NCBI GenBank assembly: GCA_002794735.1
Contig: NBAZ01000006.1
Coordinates: forward strand, 930,001 to 994,000
Direction: 5' to 3'
From: Pyrrhoderma lamaoense
Lineage: Eukaryota > Basidiomycota > Agaricomycetes > Hymenochaetales > Hymenochaetaceae
DNA length: 64,000 nt
Every line of letters begins with the position of its first letter. Position 1 is the stretch's first letter. Below, one piece after another: positions 50,300-62,372 of this stretch. The notes below the pieces were generated by a model, which saw only the letters and a list, made by a program, of their open reading frames with translations, had not been told where the DNA came from and searched no databases. The position numbers and the translations under genes were made by a program.

Positions 50300-52539
50300 T
50301 ACAAAACCGTTTTCTTAGTGTTGTTGTTGTTGTTGAATTTGAATATTTAGACCCTTAATGATTCTTTTTTTTATACCTGGTATTCGGAGTGGGTTGTAGA
50401 AACAAGTACAGTTGAGACCCCTAAGCTGGTGGTAATGATGAGAGAGTAATGACAGACAGAAGACGTGAACGAATCAGTGACACATAAAAACCACACAAGC
50501 TTAAATGCGGGGAAGATGGGAGAAACAAACGGGATGAGGGTGTCCAATTGTCCCAAAAAAATCTCATCTTTCTCCTAGATACATTTATATATAAACGATC
50601 GCATCATTTTGCAAATTGTATGAAAAGGTCTGATCAATGTCAACTCTAATAATATAAATTCGTGATTTTCTGCTATAGGTCCCTGAATTTTGAGGCACTA
50701 AGCGAAGAGAGCGCCATCAAATGTCGAATGATCTTCCCTGATCTAAGCATCGGAAATCCTTTTTCAGTGTAAGTGTAACAAAGGAGATTGACAATGTCAT
50801 ATTTTGAGAAGTTACGTAGCCCCGATTCGGGAGCAGCTAGACTCGATCATTAAGTCTAATAACCTAGCCAAGTTGACGCACTTTCGGGATAAGTGAGCTC
50901 GTGATCTTAAAAAAAAGGGAAACTGATAGAAAGCATCCGAGGTTTCTCTTTTTACCATCTAAAAGGCTCTTCTCTCGTTGGCTGATAAACATAATGACCA
51001 ATCGGAGACTAACCATTAAGGATAAAAGTATCATAAATCAATGATCTATCTGAAAGTGTGTCTTGATGTGTGCCCTTATCTTATTCATGCATGAGTTAAT
51101 GAAAGTAATTATCACGAAAAAAGCGGGGAAGCTCCAAGCAAATTTGGACCTGACTGTAAGTTACACAGATACACAAAGGGATAAAGGAAGGAGAGGTGAT
51201 GTTACAAGGGGTCTCTATTGAGAAATGAAGTAACGCTGAAGGGGCAACGTGACACGTGACATCCATTTTTGGTAGTTGGTGTTGGTGGCTTCTGAACTGA
51301 AACGTTGTGTCGTCACACTTTACTGACTCTGATCTCAGACATTTCCAGTTTAGCCACTCGGGAACTTTGAGCCATCTTCAACAGAAGTATCAAGCTTGGT
51401 GTTTGTATATTGATACTTGCTAAAGATGAACTCTAAATCTGTGACTGTGCCTGTCTTAAGGATCCTGGATCTAATGATGTCTCACCACTTGTGAGACCGA
51501 CAAGGAAGCATTGCGTATTACCGGAATTCTTGATGCATGAGCCGCTACAAATAGCCTAATCTGATCTGTAACTATAGTAATCGTGTTGGAGGCCTGGGTA
51601 GCTCAAGTACTATTACGAGAAATTTATGGATGAAAGGACTTCTGATCACTAGCTTGTCCACCAGAAGAAAGCATTTTAGCATGTGCGTTATTCGAGGACA
51701 GAACCTAGAACAGGGGCGCTATCCTTTCTATTTATTTTGACTAGATATAGAGGGGAGGTGTGGTCATGGCTAGTAATGCCTTTATTGCATGTTGACTCTT
51801 TGCCGGATTTAACCAGAAGCGAATACCTTTCTTTTTGATTTCTCGTATAGTGGTACAATTCAAAAGTGTCTTTCTACTCCTTTGAATCGATGGACACGTT
51901 CCTGATACAGACGTTATCGCTTGGTTCACGGGGGTCGGCAGAGCTTGGAAGCCGATATCGATTTTGCATTTGACGCTTTTATTCTTATAGTTGATGCTCA
52001 TCACATCAAGGAGTTGGCGGAGTTTTTTTACATGATTGATGAGGTTGGAGTAAACAAGAGGTGAATGAAATCTTACAGACAGAAAATTTTATGGGAAGGT
52101 TGTAAAATGAAATGAATAAGTATGGTGACGAAAGAATGATAAAAGAGAGACGCGGACGCGTCGGTTGAAGAAACGCCCATGCTCCAGACACACTTTCTGT
52201 TGGGCGTCCATTTTTAGCTCCAAAAAGGATATTTGCGACCGACAACGGCGTTTTACAATTGGGCGAACCAAAAGAGGAAAGAAAACCGAGTGTTTATATC
52301 CAAATAAGGGGCTGCAATTTGAAAAGCGACACGTATTTCTGCTTACGTTTTGCACGGATAGGTCTAGGAGAGGGAAGTTGGGCGAGACCGAGTTTGAACC
52401 TGTACTGCCTGCTGAATCTCAGAGAGACGGTGGTCGTCGGTATGCAACTCCTCTGTAACGGTATATAATATATAATCTCCACCTCAGCGCTGCATCTGCG
52501 ACTCTTCTCCCCCCAGTCGCATTTGGTCAAGGCCCTGTC
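50300..52539. other. Long intergenic region with NT-C2 gene promoter
   Basis: Divergent spacer of 2.2 kb. Features seen: GTT trinucleotide run at about 50320-50335, and TATATAATATATAAT at about 52462-52476, some 65-78 nt before the NT-C2 start codon. No gene is supported. Frames near 51741-52530 overlap each other on both strands without family signal. Confidence 0.45.
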
Positions 52540-54880
52540 ATGACTTTCCTTAATTCTTCCTCAACGCCAAATCTACTTAGAAGACCACACCCAAATCACA
52601 ACATTCATAGCTCCCAGAACACTTCTCCATCATTATCCCCGCTCACACCATCTTCAAACCCCTCTTTAGCTGCCACTCCCGACTTACGTACAGGCTCAAA
52701 TCCAAGCAAAAACTCAAACTCGGACGCAAGCTCAAGTACCAATACTCAGCGAGCCCATGGCGTGCGTGCACACCTCGCGGAGCTACTCCCTATAGCTCGC
52801 CACGCGTCGTTCTCCGTTGAGCTCACAATACATCAACTCTGGAACGTTCCACTCGTCTCGGGTGATTTCAGCGTACGATGGAAGTTCCAGAATGCGAATC
52901 CAATGCGTTCCCGTATTGGCCAGGGTTTCAGCAAGAAGCCGAACTCTCCTAGTGGAACTAATAACACTAACGTGGATACTAATGGTTCTTCTGGGAAAAT
53001 GAAAGGGAAGGAGACTCCCCAAGAATTCAATGAGCCTGGGCGAAGGAGTACTAATGTTAACACCAACGGCCATTCTCATACTCAGCCTCAGACACTGGAC
53101 TCCGATGTTGAATATGATGTGCTCATGCCCTCGGGCGCATCTATGCTGTCTATACCTGCCTCTGAGGGTTCCTCCTCTTCCCAAGCGCATTCTTATCGCT
53201 CTTATTCACAACAATCTCAAAAGTCAGCTTCGATGTCGTCATACTCCTCGCCTCGTGCAGATTCTTTCGATCTGCCTTCCGGAGGTGAAGATGCAAAAAG
53301 TACCACACGGACTAGCTTTAACATCAACCCAACCGAAAGTCATAACACCAGTAGAGTTAGTAGTGGCAACCTTGTGAACGATCTTTCTCCGGACGTGCAT
53401 CACCCCAACGGAAGTTCAATTACAAATCCAAATGATCTCTTATCCCCCGCATCACCATCTCCGCAATCTACCGAAGCTCGTGGGCGAACGCCATATGTTC
53501 CCCTGCGTGAACACAACGTTAAGTGGGATCATAACGTACGGATAGGTTCAGTGCAGATCGGCATCGCACGAGATGCGACCCATATGCTAAGTCCTTGCGA
53601 GCTGAAACTTATTGTAGAACAGCGGGTACGTTATTTCCTTATCTAGATTTTTTATTTTATCTTTTTATTTGTTTCCTACGCCCCCTAACCTTGTGTGCTT
53701 ATCAAAAACTTTTATTATAGTCATACAATCCCTCGCCGGCTACACCCCAAACTCAGACATCTTTTCGTTCTGAGTCATCCCGATTTGGTTCGTTGACATT
53801 GAACCTCTCTGCGTACGCTGATAGAGGGCCCATCACCCGGCGTTACCTTCTCCGTGAATCAAAAACGAACGCAACCCTCCAACTGACCCTATCCGTAGTC
53901 CGTCTCCCTAGTAATAAGGATGTCCTATATAAGGTCCCCGAACTACAAGGCGGGGAAATTATGGTAGGTGTCAGTGCACTGTTGGAAAAGAGTGCAAGGC
54001 CGGAATTCGGGAGGATGGGAAGCTCAACAATGAGTTCACGTGGCGGTAGAAGTAGCACTAGACTTACCAGAAGAGGGTCTGAGACGAGATTAAGAGAAGA
54101 AAGTGGGTTGGGAGGGGGTTAACGGGCTCTTCGCATCGGGCAAGATCGAGACCACGGACACCTCTTCCTGAATTGGAGTTGGACTTTGGAGGAAAGAGGC
54201 TGGGCGGGGGAGGAGGCTTGAAAGAGACCGACAATATCATCGAAGCTATTTTCAATCCTGTACCGAGTAGTTCTCCAGTCGTGAGCCCATTCACATTCTT
54301 TGTCCCCACAAGGCCTAGGCCTGAGCGACTTGTAATGGATATGCCGGCTCGGACTAACAGCATGGGCAGTAATACTGAAGGAGAAGAAAGCACTGGAAAT
54401 GGCAGTGTATATAGTATGAGAAGCCAGAGTATACTGGGTGAAGGACGGCCACCTTCAATTGCGCCATCAGCCCGATCTACTGGTACAACAGGTAGCCGTT
54501 CTAGTACGGGTACTGGAGATGGATCACCTCAGTCTCAAGAACCAGGTATACAGAGGTTCTGGCGCCGGTTGATTACAAGTAATAACAACAAAAACGATAA
54601 TCTAACTTGGTCCCCGACGATTTCGGGTAATGACGACTCTCAAAACGTACCAGATGAAGTTGGGATGTTGAGAGGGCCGCGACGTGTATTAAGTGCGAAC
54701 AGACGCGCCCCAACTCCTACGTCTACCACCTCGTCTGTAGCTCCACAGATTGTTGTTGTTGGAAGCCCTACATCCGCTATAGGGTCGAGAAGGAGTACAA
54801 GCTCGTCGAGAGAGTGGGGATGGCGTAGGCATCGAAGATCAGAATCAGTTGGATCAGTAGGTGCAAGGTCTCTTGCTTGA
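52540..54880 (+). CDS. NT-C2 domain protein with long disordered regions
   Basis: Exon 1 52540..53625 and, after a 95-nt intron, 53721 onward. The NT-C2 (EEIG1/EHBP1 N-terminal type) fold is split by a ~200-residue Ser/Asn-rich insertion: SVELTIHQLWNVPLVSGDFS and VRWKF near residue 90-115, then HNVKWDHNVRIGSVQIGIAR at about 325, ELKLIVEQR, and in exon 2 FGSLTLNLSAYADRGPITRR, YLLRESKTNATLQLTLSVVR. This domain is linked to membrane/cytoskeletal adaptors. After SGLGGG (54118) the sensible frame changes to LTGSSHRARSRPRTPLPELE and runs to 54880. This fits one missing G in the GGGGG run, or a short unrecognised intron. The C-terminal part is Ser/Arg-rich. Confidence 0.78.
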
Positions 54881-56880
54881 CCGGGCTCCAAAAACCATCT
54901 CAGTACTACATAATCTATGCGAAGAGGAATCCTTGCTACCAGTCTAGCCTCATGGCATATCCCTGCTTTTGTCTTTCTTTTGACATCCAGGTCCATTTCA
55001 AGCTTCGATTATTCGATTAATTCTTTATTCTTGTCCCTATTTTCTTCATATGTATTTTTCTCCTTTTTCTGGCGATTTACCCTTCGGGTTAGTTCCAGTG
55101 TCAACTGAATATCGCCATCTATGGTTCTTCGACTCTGCATCTTGCTTGTCTTTTTTTCGACTCTTATGACTGATGATAAATTACAAAAGCCTCTTCCTTC
55201 ACTCCCTATCTCCCGAAATGACACATGATTCTGTATGACTTATAGTCCATAACTTCTTTTCACCAATCCTCTGGGAATTATATTCTCGTTTCTCTTCAAC
55301 CCTTTCGTATGTCTCCTTTGTGATTTACTTCGTTCGTTCTTCCAGTTTGTATATGTTTGTTCAAAACTTCTTTTACGTGCCTTTGCAGGCACTCTGCGAT
55401 CTTATCTTTATTAATTCGGCCTTTTCTTTTTTTTCTTACTCCTTCTGAATTATTCTTCCCCACTGGTTTCACTCGAGATTTGCCCGACATTCCATCTTGT
55501 TCTACTCTGAACAGGGACTAATTCGCTCGATCCTTCCATCCAAGGACCAAGCACGTCACTCGGAGCTTTCTCTGTTTCTGCAATCTTGTTAAAAACAAGT
55601 ATGATTTCATCCAAGCAACGCGATCTATGCTTTTATAGATATACACTTCATCCATGTACATGCCTCAACTACACGCAACACACATTTTCACCATCTCTCA
55701 ATTCCTCAATAATCCACATCCTACTCTTTTGTCTGCCTTTTCACACATTACACATCCACATTTTCTCTTCTCTCTGATAATTGCGTCATTATCACTCTAC
55801 TCTGCTATCCAGCTTCGGTTCCTAATTCTCCATTTAACTACTTTTTACCGGTAACCTATCCTCGATGCTATTCCCTCCTTTTCTGTACGTCCGTTACTAC
55901 ATTACCATACCCCTCCGTCATTTAAAATCTGCCCCCTCTTCTCTTACGGACAATCTTCTTGCAATCCTTCCCATAGCTTCCTTAGTCCTAAAATCATCAT
56001 CGCAATCCCTTATTTTCTTGTGCTTGTAGGTAGAGTCAACTTATTCGTAGTAGTAGTAGTAGTAATGCTAGTATCAAGTAGTCTAAATCGGTCTTTTTTG
56101 TGCTCGACAAAAGGGAAAATTATTAATCAATGCGTTTATATACCCCGTTATCGAATTGTCAGTTCATTTACAGGTGTGCTTTTTAATCTTAAAGTGTACA
56201 AGAGATGGTGCCTTTGACGTGGTTGCATGCCTCACCACAAGAATGTTATTAATGTCTTATTCTCCTGTATGCTAGAGTGCCCAGTTGACAAGACCTATGG
56301 TAGACGTGACAGATGTGTGAGTAGACAGAATAAAAACCTGTTAGAACATCATAGCGTAATTTTGATATTTTCGAGTTTGATTGATTTTCCAAGGTGAAAT
56401 AGTGATATAGAAGTTGGTGTTCTGATGGTAGCTCTGCAAAAAAGCATGTAGCAAATATTTCTTCTCTTGCTTTGATGATGGCAGGTCTTTGAGATATATA
56501 GGGTATCAGACTACCCTCTCTTTGTGTAGACGAGTGCGATTGTATAGGTTGTCAGAGTAATTTGTGATTTTCTCAGAAAATTACCTCTATTAGTATTTCT
56601 CCGAGTTCATTCGCTTCGTATCAAGACTGTCGTGTCACATCCGAAGTTTATAGGTTGCAGGAAACACTGAGTAGGGTCTGTCACGGATGATTAATGGGGA
56701 ATGCGTATGATTGCAATTGAGAGCATGAACACGATTACGGATGAAAGTTATATGGAATACATAATTGCTAACTCTGAAATCCCGGATGAAGATGAATGTA
56801 TATGAGCAGATTTTACACTAGATATGATGGAAAGTTTAAAGCTTACATTAAAAAAAGGGTGATGTGCTAGTGTGGAGGAA
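54881..56880. other. Pyrimidine-rich tail-to-tail spacer, no gene
   Basis: About 2 kb between convergent genes. From 54,960 to 55,950 the plus strand is strongly T/C-rich, which creates Phe/Leu/Ser open frames that I reject. A TAG trinucleotide run (GTAGTAGTAGTAGTAGTAA) is near 56047-56065. Confidence 0.5.
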
Positions 56881-57536
56881 CTATAACGTAGTCTCTTTCA
56901 CTGGTGAAGAGCTGGAAGCACTTGCGTCTACCGTAGCTGCAGCCCCTTCCGCCCCCGCTCGAAGACTAGCTCTGGCCCCAGCAATTTCAGCTTCATACCG
57001 TTCCTTGGCTTCTTGTTCTAATCTATCTGCTTCTTCTTTAGCAGCAATGGCATCACGAAGCTTTATACGAATATGCATCCCTTCGGGCCCTAAGATGTCA
57101 TGGGGCGTTCTGAGGATGTACTGGTCCAGTCCGCCGTACTATTTATGTTGTAGTATATAACGTGATCCATATGTACCCGCAGTCCATGAAATGAATTGAA
57201 ATTAAAGAGGGGTGAATCCATGTCAGGTATATGAACTCATTCACAGAAAAACAAGCAACTTATGTGCACATAGAAATGAAGAAGAAATGAGTTTGGACGT
57301 ACCTTCTTGATCGTTTTCAAGGCCTTAGTTGAGACTTTGAGTGTGAGTTCTCTATTGAGGATCTCCGAACGAAGGCCCTTTTGCTGGATGTTTGGAAGCC
57401 AAGTACGTCGTGTCTTTTTCTTCGAGAACGGGACATTGTTACCGAATTGGATCAACTTTCCATGGTAGAGACCCGTTTGTGCCCTTTTGAATGGCTGGCT
57501 TGCAATTTGCCGTAGCGAAGGGAGGGAGGGCCACAT
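56881..57536 (-). CDS. MRPL24: Mitochondrial large-subunit ribosomal protein bL28m
   Basis: Exons 57536..57303 and 57138..56881 (163 residues), 164-nt phase-0 intron. Seen: a basic N terminus, RAQTGLYHGKLIQFGNNVPF, SKKKTRRTWLPNIQQKGLRS (the bL28 core), LTLKVSTKALKTIKKYGGLD and QYILRTPHD. Beyond the core the protein has a charged helical tail (AKEEADRLEQEAKERYEAEI) ending in a Ser-rich segment, as in other fungal bL28m. The symbol follows yeast MRPL24. Head-to-head with the RnpA-like gene. Confidence 0.92.
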
Positions 57537-57704
57537 GCTCGATTGGCAAATGGGTAACGATGCCTCCTTTAGATTTTTGAGTCTCTCTAAGTCTCTTCGA
57601 CTTGAAATTAGCGAAACTACCGAAAGTGGAGGTCAAGAGGTCACGAGGAATAAGTATAGTTATGTAATTATTTTATATTATCTAATATTGTGAACTCTCC
57701 AAAG
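57537..57704. promoter_or_regulatory. 168-bp bidirectional promoter between two mitochondrial-protein genes
   Basis: bL28m (minus) and the RnpA-like gene (plus) start 168 bp apart. No TATA box is clear except AT-rich TTTTATATTATC at about 57671-57682 before the plus-strand start. Coupled expression is inference. Confidence 0.5.
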
Positions 57705-58767
57705 ATGTTATTCGCTAGTCATAGTAGAAGATATTATGACATCCTTGTCATCCGCTGCTGGTCGACTTTTCTTACAAAAGCTGCCCCCGCACGTCGTATT
57801 CGTTCAATCAGATTTAGGAGAACAATACCGGGAAAAGGATCTCGCCTCATCGCTCCTTTTACTGCAACAAAATGGGATCAAATTCTCGATCCAACTCATC
57901 CTGCGGCTCAGTTGAAACTTCATCAGTTTGTGTATAAACAAGCACCACAGTATGCCGACAACTCCACTTTAATCTCAGCACGTGCCTTTCCCAAAGCGTT
58001 GCTACAGAAGCATGAGCACTCTTGGTTACAAGAAGACTGGCCATTTAAAGCTAGAACAAAGAGCAAGTACGTTTATTTTAATGAAGAAGGGAAGGATGTG
58101 AATTTTAGGAATGGTGGCGGAGAAAGTGGTCTTACGAGAGTCAGGGTTGAAGGTGGTGCTAAGAGATTAAATATGTCTGTTTTGTTTGTGATTTCAAAGA
58201 AGTTGGTGCATAAAGACGCTTGTGTACGGACAAGGATCAAGAATCGGATAAAGTCTGCTCTTTCGTTGCTTGTTACACGCGATGCGGAGGTTATTCCTGT
58301 ATCTTCTGATTCTAGGGAAGAATCTGAAGTAGGCCTGGGAAAGGAAAATTACATGATAGTGTCTTCTGGGAAAGACGACGGAGAGAAATGGATAATGCAG
58401 GGTATGATATCTTAAAGCCCTCGTTTTTCGAGTAATTTGATATTAATCGAAATCACGGCTAGATTGGATATATGTATTTAGTCCCAAACTGGAGCTATAT
58501 CGTGCTCCTTTTACCGAAATACTCTCGAGTCTCCGAACATGTCTTGAACAAGTCAACAAACGATGCCGTACCTTAGAATTTGAATGGGCTTCTAAGAAAG
58601 CTACCAACGGACATCATTCTAGTAAACGAATACACAAAAATACTTCTCGAGGGTCAGACTTCCAAAGTGCAGGAGACATTCTAGAGAATGTGCGTAGGAG
58701 GAAGAGAATTGAATGGAGTAACAAAGGAGATGGTGCCCAGGTACCACATAATGTCTCAAGGACCTAG
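57705..58767 (+). CDS. RnpA-like (bacterial RNase P protein fold) mitochondrial protein
   Basis: Exons 57705..58401 and 58463..58767 (333 residues), 61-nt intron GTATGA...GGCTAG. The N terminus is basic with mitochondrial character (SRRYYDILVIRCWSTFL; ARRIRSIRFRRTIPGKGSRL). Core: RVEGGAKRLNMSVLFVISKK, VHKDACVRTRIKNRIKSALS, which matches the RnpA beta-strand plus RNR-type helix (VxRNRxKRxxR), and after the splice DWIYVFSPKLELYRAPFTEI, a strand/helix like the RnpA end. Bacterial RnpA binds the RNase P RNA; whether the fungal protein does so is unknown. The C-terminal ~85 residues are basic. Confidence 0.7.
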
Positions 58768-59159
58768 AGTTTCGGAGCCTTGTGCAGATCAAAATCTTCA
58801 GAGCGAATCTTCCTTTTCCCTGTGATTTTCGTTCGGACGGACAAAAGACATGTTATAGATGACGACCTCAAGCAAGATATCCCTAACTGCTAACTATCAG
58901 TTTTTAATATCCTATCTAGTATTATATTTTAAGATGGACTACGGGCATATACCAAGACATCACAGCGAACGTTTAATAATATTAATGGAACATTACTGTT
59001 ACATCTACATCCACTTCATTATCATGCGTCTAATAGTAATGCTAAATCCTATTATTGGATTGATCATTAGATAGCCATACGACTTGGATTATACTGTCGC
59101 GGTGAATTGAGGTGTAATCGAATTGTGCGTGTTTTGAGATAAGATGTAGAGGTATGTCT
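58768..59159. other. Tail-to-tail spacer
   Basis: AT-rich; a 71-codon Ile/Tyr-rich frame is rejected. Nothing else seen. Confidence 0.4.
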
Positions 59160-61268
59160 TCACGTACGAATCAAAACAAGAACCATGATGATAACCACCC
59201 CATTAAGCGCTACCAAACACCAGAAACTGTCGGCATACCCTGTAAACAGTGCTAATGAATCCGCATCTGAAGGAAGTTTATTATTGACGCCTTGTGAAAT
59301 CGAAGTTAAGACTATTTTTCGAGGAGCCAGACATTATCGATTAATTACTTTTAGAACGGGTTGATAGAGGGTGACTGAGAACTTACTTGCTAATCCTATA
59401 GTAGCGCCAAGTTGAAAAGCAGTGTTCATAAGTGCTCCTACCACTCCCTATTGAGTTCGAATAGATGTTAGGATCAAACCATTCACATGAGAAAAACCAA
59501 ACTTGCCTCCTCTCCCTTCTTCGCACCCGACATAATAGCAATGTTGCCGCCAACATACCCAAATCCAATACCCAACATGCCCAGTATCATACCTGGTAGT
59601 ACCATACCCCAGTACCTCCCGGGGCGATCTGCGAATGCAAACAAGACTGATCCAGCACCCATGAGTACCGGACCGAGGAGTAGAAGGATTTTTCTAGGAA
59701 GATAAGGGCCGTATTTCCCTGCGAGAGAGGATGAGATACCACCTGCGATACCGATGGGTATGCAGTGTACCGCAGCGTTGAGAGCAGACCATCCGTATAA
59801 ATCTTGGAAGATCTCAACGAGTTGGAGTTCGGCGCCATACAGGAACCAGTATGCACTATGAAGAAAAAAGAAATATGATGTCAGCCATTTCGGATCACGA
59901 GAGGCGACTGAGAAGGATGATTATATGGGAAGAAGGGTTACCTGAGGCAATAGATGAATAATGGGACTATATTTGGAGTATGCCAGATATGAGGGGGTAC
60001 AGCTGGCTCGGGCACCTTTTTCTCAACAAAGAAGAAGGAGATAATGATAATTACAGAGAGTATCAATGTAACAATTATTTGTGGTTTCCCCCAACCTATA
60101 AAATTGATCAGTGTGATAAGAAATGTTGTCCACGAAAAGGAGGTCACACCGAGAATAAGCATTAGTGACTTACCAACATTACTAGAATCCGAAATAGCGT
60201 ACACAAATAGTGCGAGGCCGGCCGTTATAATCCCAACTCCTAACAAGTCGACTTGCTTCCTCGTATTTGGGTCCTTGTGTTGGTGGACATTAGGAAGTAC
60301 GAGCCATGATAGGGCAGCCAAAGGTAAGACCATAATGGCAACTAAGTAAAATACTGAAATAAGATCAAAAGAATTAGAAATTCTGTAACAGATAAAACCA
60401 GGGGGATCTTAAGTCTCACCCCACTCCCAGCCAACTTTGGAAGTCATTACGCCACCTAGAACGAATCCTAGTGCGTTCCCCACTGCACCCGAAGCACCGA
60501 AAGATGCGAGACCCTGGGATTGTTGTACAGGATCTGTGACTATTTGGACAATAAGAGATATAGAAGAAGGCATTGTGAAAGCGGCACCTATTAGTAGAAC
60601 TAATGAGATCAAAAATTGACAGCTAACGAGAAACGGGAATCACCAATGCCTTGAACGGCTCGAAAGACAATGAACATTATAGGATGCACACTGACTGCAC
60701 AAAGGATACTAAAAACCCCGACAATAGTAAATCCAAGGACGAATACGGGTTTTGGATGATAAATATCTGATAGTCGTCCACCGATGAGTTGAAAGGATGC
60801 GAACGTCAGCGTATAGCCAGCAACACCCCATTGTTCAGCAGATGGTTCAAAGTCCAAATCGTTAGCTAACTACAATTTGTAGACGTTTGTGTCAGTCTAC
60901 TCTTTATATATCACTTCATAGGGTATATAGAAGGTCGATCATACCTGAGGAAGTGCAGTAATTGTTGATCCCGCGATGAATATATCGACGAATTGTGCTA
61001 AACAAAGCAGCACAACAAAAAACCACATCTTTGCCTTCCCCATTTGCGGCGTGCGTATAGATTCCGTGTTCGATAAAACACGATCTTGTTTTTCGACATC
61101 GGCATTAGGGTTTGCCATCGCTGGAGTATCAACAGAGCTTGCTGCTTGTTCATTAGCAACACCGCCAACGGATCTGGTAATACTAGTACATGCTTCTTTT
61201 TCAATATTTAAGGAGACGACAGTGGACGCCGCCTCGCTCCTTGGAATATGCTGCGCTTCGGTGAGCAT
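59160..61268 (-). CDS. MFS transporter, DHA2-like drug:H+ antiporter
   Basis: Eight exons: 61268..60945, 60869..60644, 60587..60420, 60353..60174, 60095..59942, 59855..59507, 59447..59387, 59311..59160 (537 residues), all in phase. The ~75-residue hydrophilic N terminus is followed by TM1 FVVLLCLAQFVDIFIAGSTI, motif A GGRLSDIYHPKPVFVLG, a motif-C-like GASGAVGNALGFVLGGVM typical of exporters, and a C-terminal pair ending VALNGVVIIMVLVLIR. Length and spacing suggest 12-14 helices. The substrate cannot be told. The intron between exons 6 and 7 (59506..59448) begins GCAAGT after GAGGAG: a GC-AG intron. Confidence 0.9.
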
Positions 61269-61751
61269 TGAGAACGGATATTACTTTGGAAAAGAGCGTG
61301 TCTGAGAGTTGTTGGCATACTTCAGCTTTATGACTTTATATCTTCTTGAAAGACAAGAAATATACAGTGCAAGCTTGTTGAGGTCGCATATAGCAGATAG
61401 GGAATCTTACAAATAGTTGGTTATTAAGCCATGTGGGACTAAGCAGTTCATAGCTCCGATAGCTAAATCAAGTAATCGCTTAATTCGATAAAATTCTCCA
61501 ACAGTCCAAAAGATAAATTATAAGGGGGGTTATGAGACACGCGAAATGAATTTATCGTTTCTTTGACTTGATCATAGGAAGAGTCCAGAAAGGAATCTCG
61601 GCAAGATGTATCAGTAACAAACGTTAATTTGTGACTGTGATAGTCACAAGTCACAAATCGAATTAATTAATTATAATTTAAGTTTTTGGATTACGACTAA
61701 AACTAGCACAAAGGCTTGAGTCTCTCTGCTTCTAACCTTTGCGTTGAATTT
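61269..61751. other. Divergent promoter region of MFS transporter and RPC11
   Basis: AT-rich. GTGACTGTGATAGTCACAAG near 61633-61652 contains an inverted repeat TGTGACTGTGATAGTCACA. No gene seen. Confidence 0.45.
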
Positions 61752-62372
61752 ATGCTATTCTGCCCGACGTGCTCTAACCTACTGGTGATCTCGGCGGATA
61801 CAGGGCTGAACAAATGGGCGTGCAATACCTGTGCTTATGAGTTTCCTATCACCAAGCAGGTTTGGACTGCGATCATATATATCTTAACCTTAGGCCTAGT
61901 ATCTTACTTTAGTTTCAAACTATATTTCTCATAGATGACATCGCGTGAGCGGCTACAAAGAAAAGCCGTTGACGATGTCCTCGGCGGAGAGGCAACCTGG
62001 AGAGACGCGGATTCAACTAGTAGTATGTATCCGTCTTATATGCTTTCTCACTTACTTCTTATAAGATCAACCTCTATTACTCGTTTAATGTTTCGTCTCA
62101 GTTGCATGTCCGAAGTGTGACAATGATCGTGCATACTTTTATCAGTTACAAATACGTTCTGCTGACGAGCCAATGACAACCTGTATGTTCACCAGTTATC
62201 TATAAAAAAATACTATGCGATCATATTAATAACTCTCCTTCGCTATGTTTCTCACGCAGTTTATCGGTAATACCATTTTTCTTTTACTGTCTTTCTCTTC
62301 GAATAACAGTGCTTTGCTAAACCCACTGCTTTCAGGTGTACAACGTGCGCGCATCAATGGAGGGATGGTTAG
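61752..62372 (+). CDS. RPC11: RNA polymerase III subunit Rpc11 (RPC10/POLR3K)
   Basis: TFIIS-like subunit giving Pol III its RNA-cleavage activity and needed for termination/reinitiation. Five exons: 61752..61859, 61935..62022, 62102..62182, 62260..62266, 62336..62372 (106 residues, human 108). N-terminal zinc ribbon MLFCPTCSNLL...WACNTCAYEF; C-terminal ribbon ACPKCDNDRAYFYQLQ, RSADEPMTTFY (catalytic DE loop), RCTTCAHQWRDG. Exon 4 is only 7 nt and codes for the Phe-Tyr-Arg junction. Without it the conserved TTFYRC is lost, so I accept it. All Cys ligands are present. Confidence 0.94.

Noticed and set aside
52165..52530. Open frames on both strands just before the NT-C2 gene
   Set aside because: Mutually overlapping, rich in Arg/Cys/Phe, no family pattern; likely promoter and 5' leader.
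55586..55854. Overlapping open frames in the 55-kb spacer
   Set aside because: Same pyrimidine-bias artefact; His/Ser/Phe/Leu-rich and no splice or domain support.
58402..58462. Apparent frameshift at the second exon of the RnpA-like gene
   Set aside because: Using the earlier acceptor GGCTAG (58461-58462) yields DWIYVFSPKLELYRAP in phase; the later TTTAG acceptor was the wrong choice.
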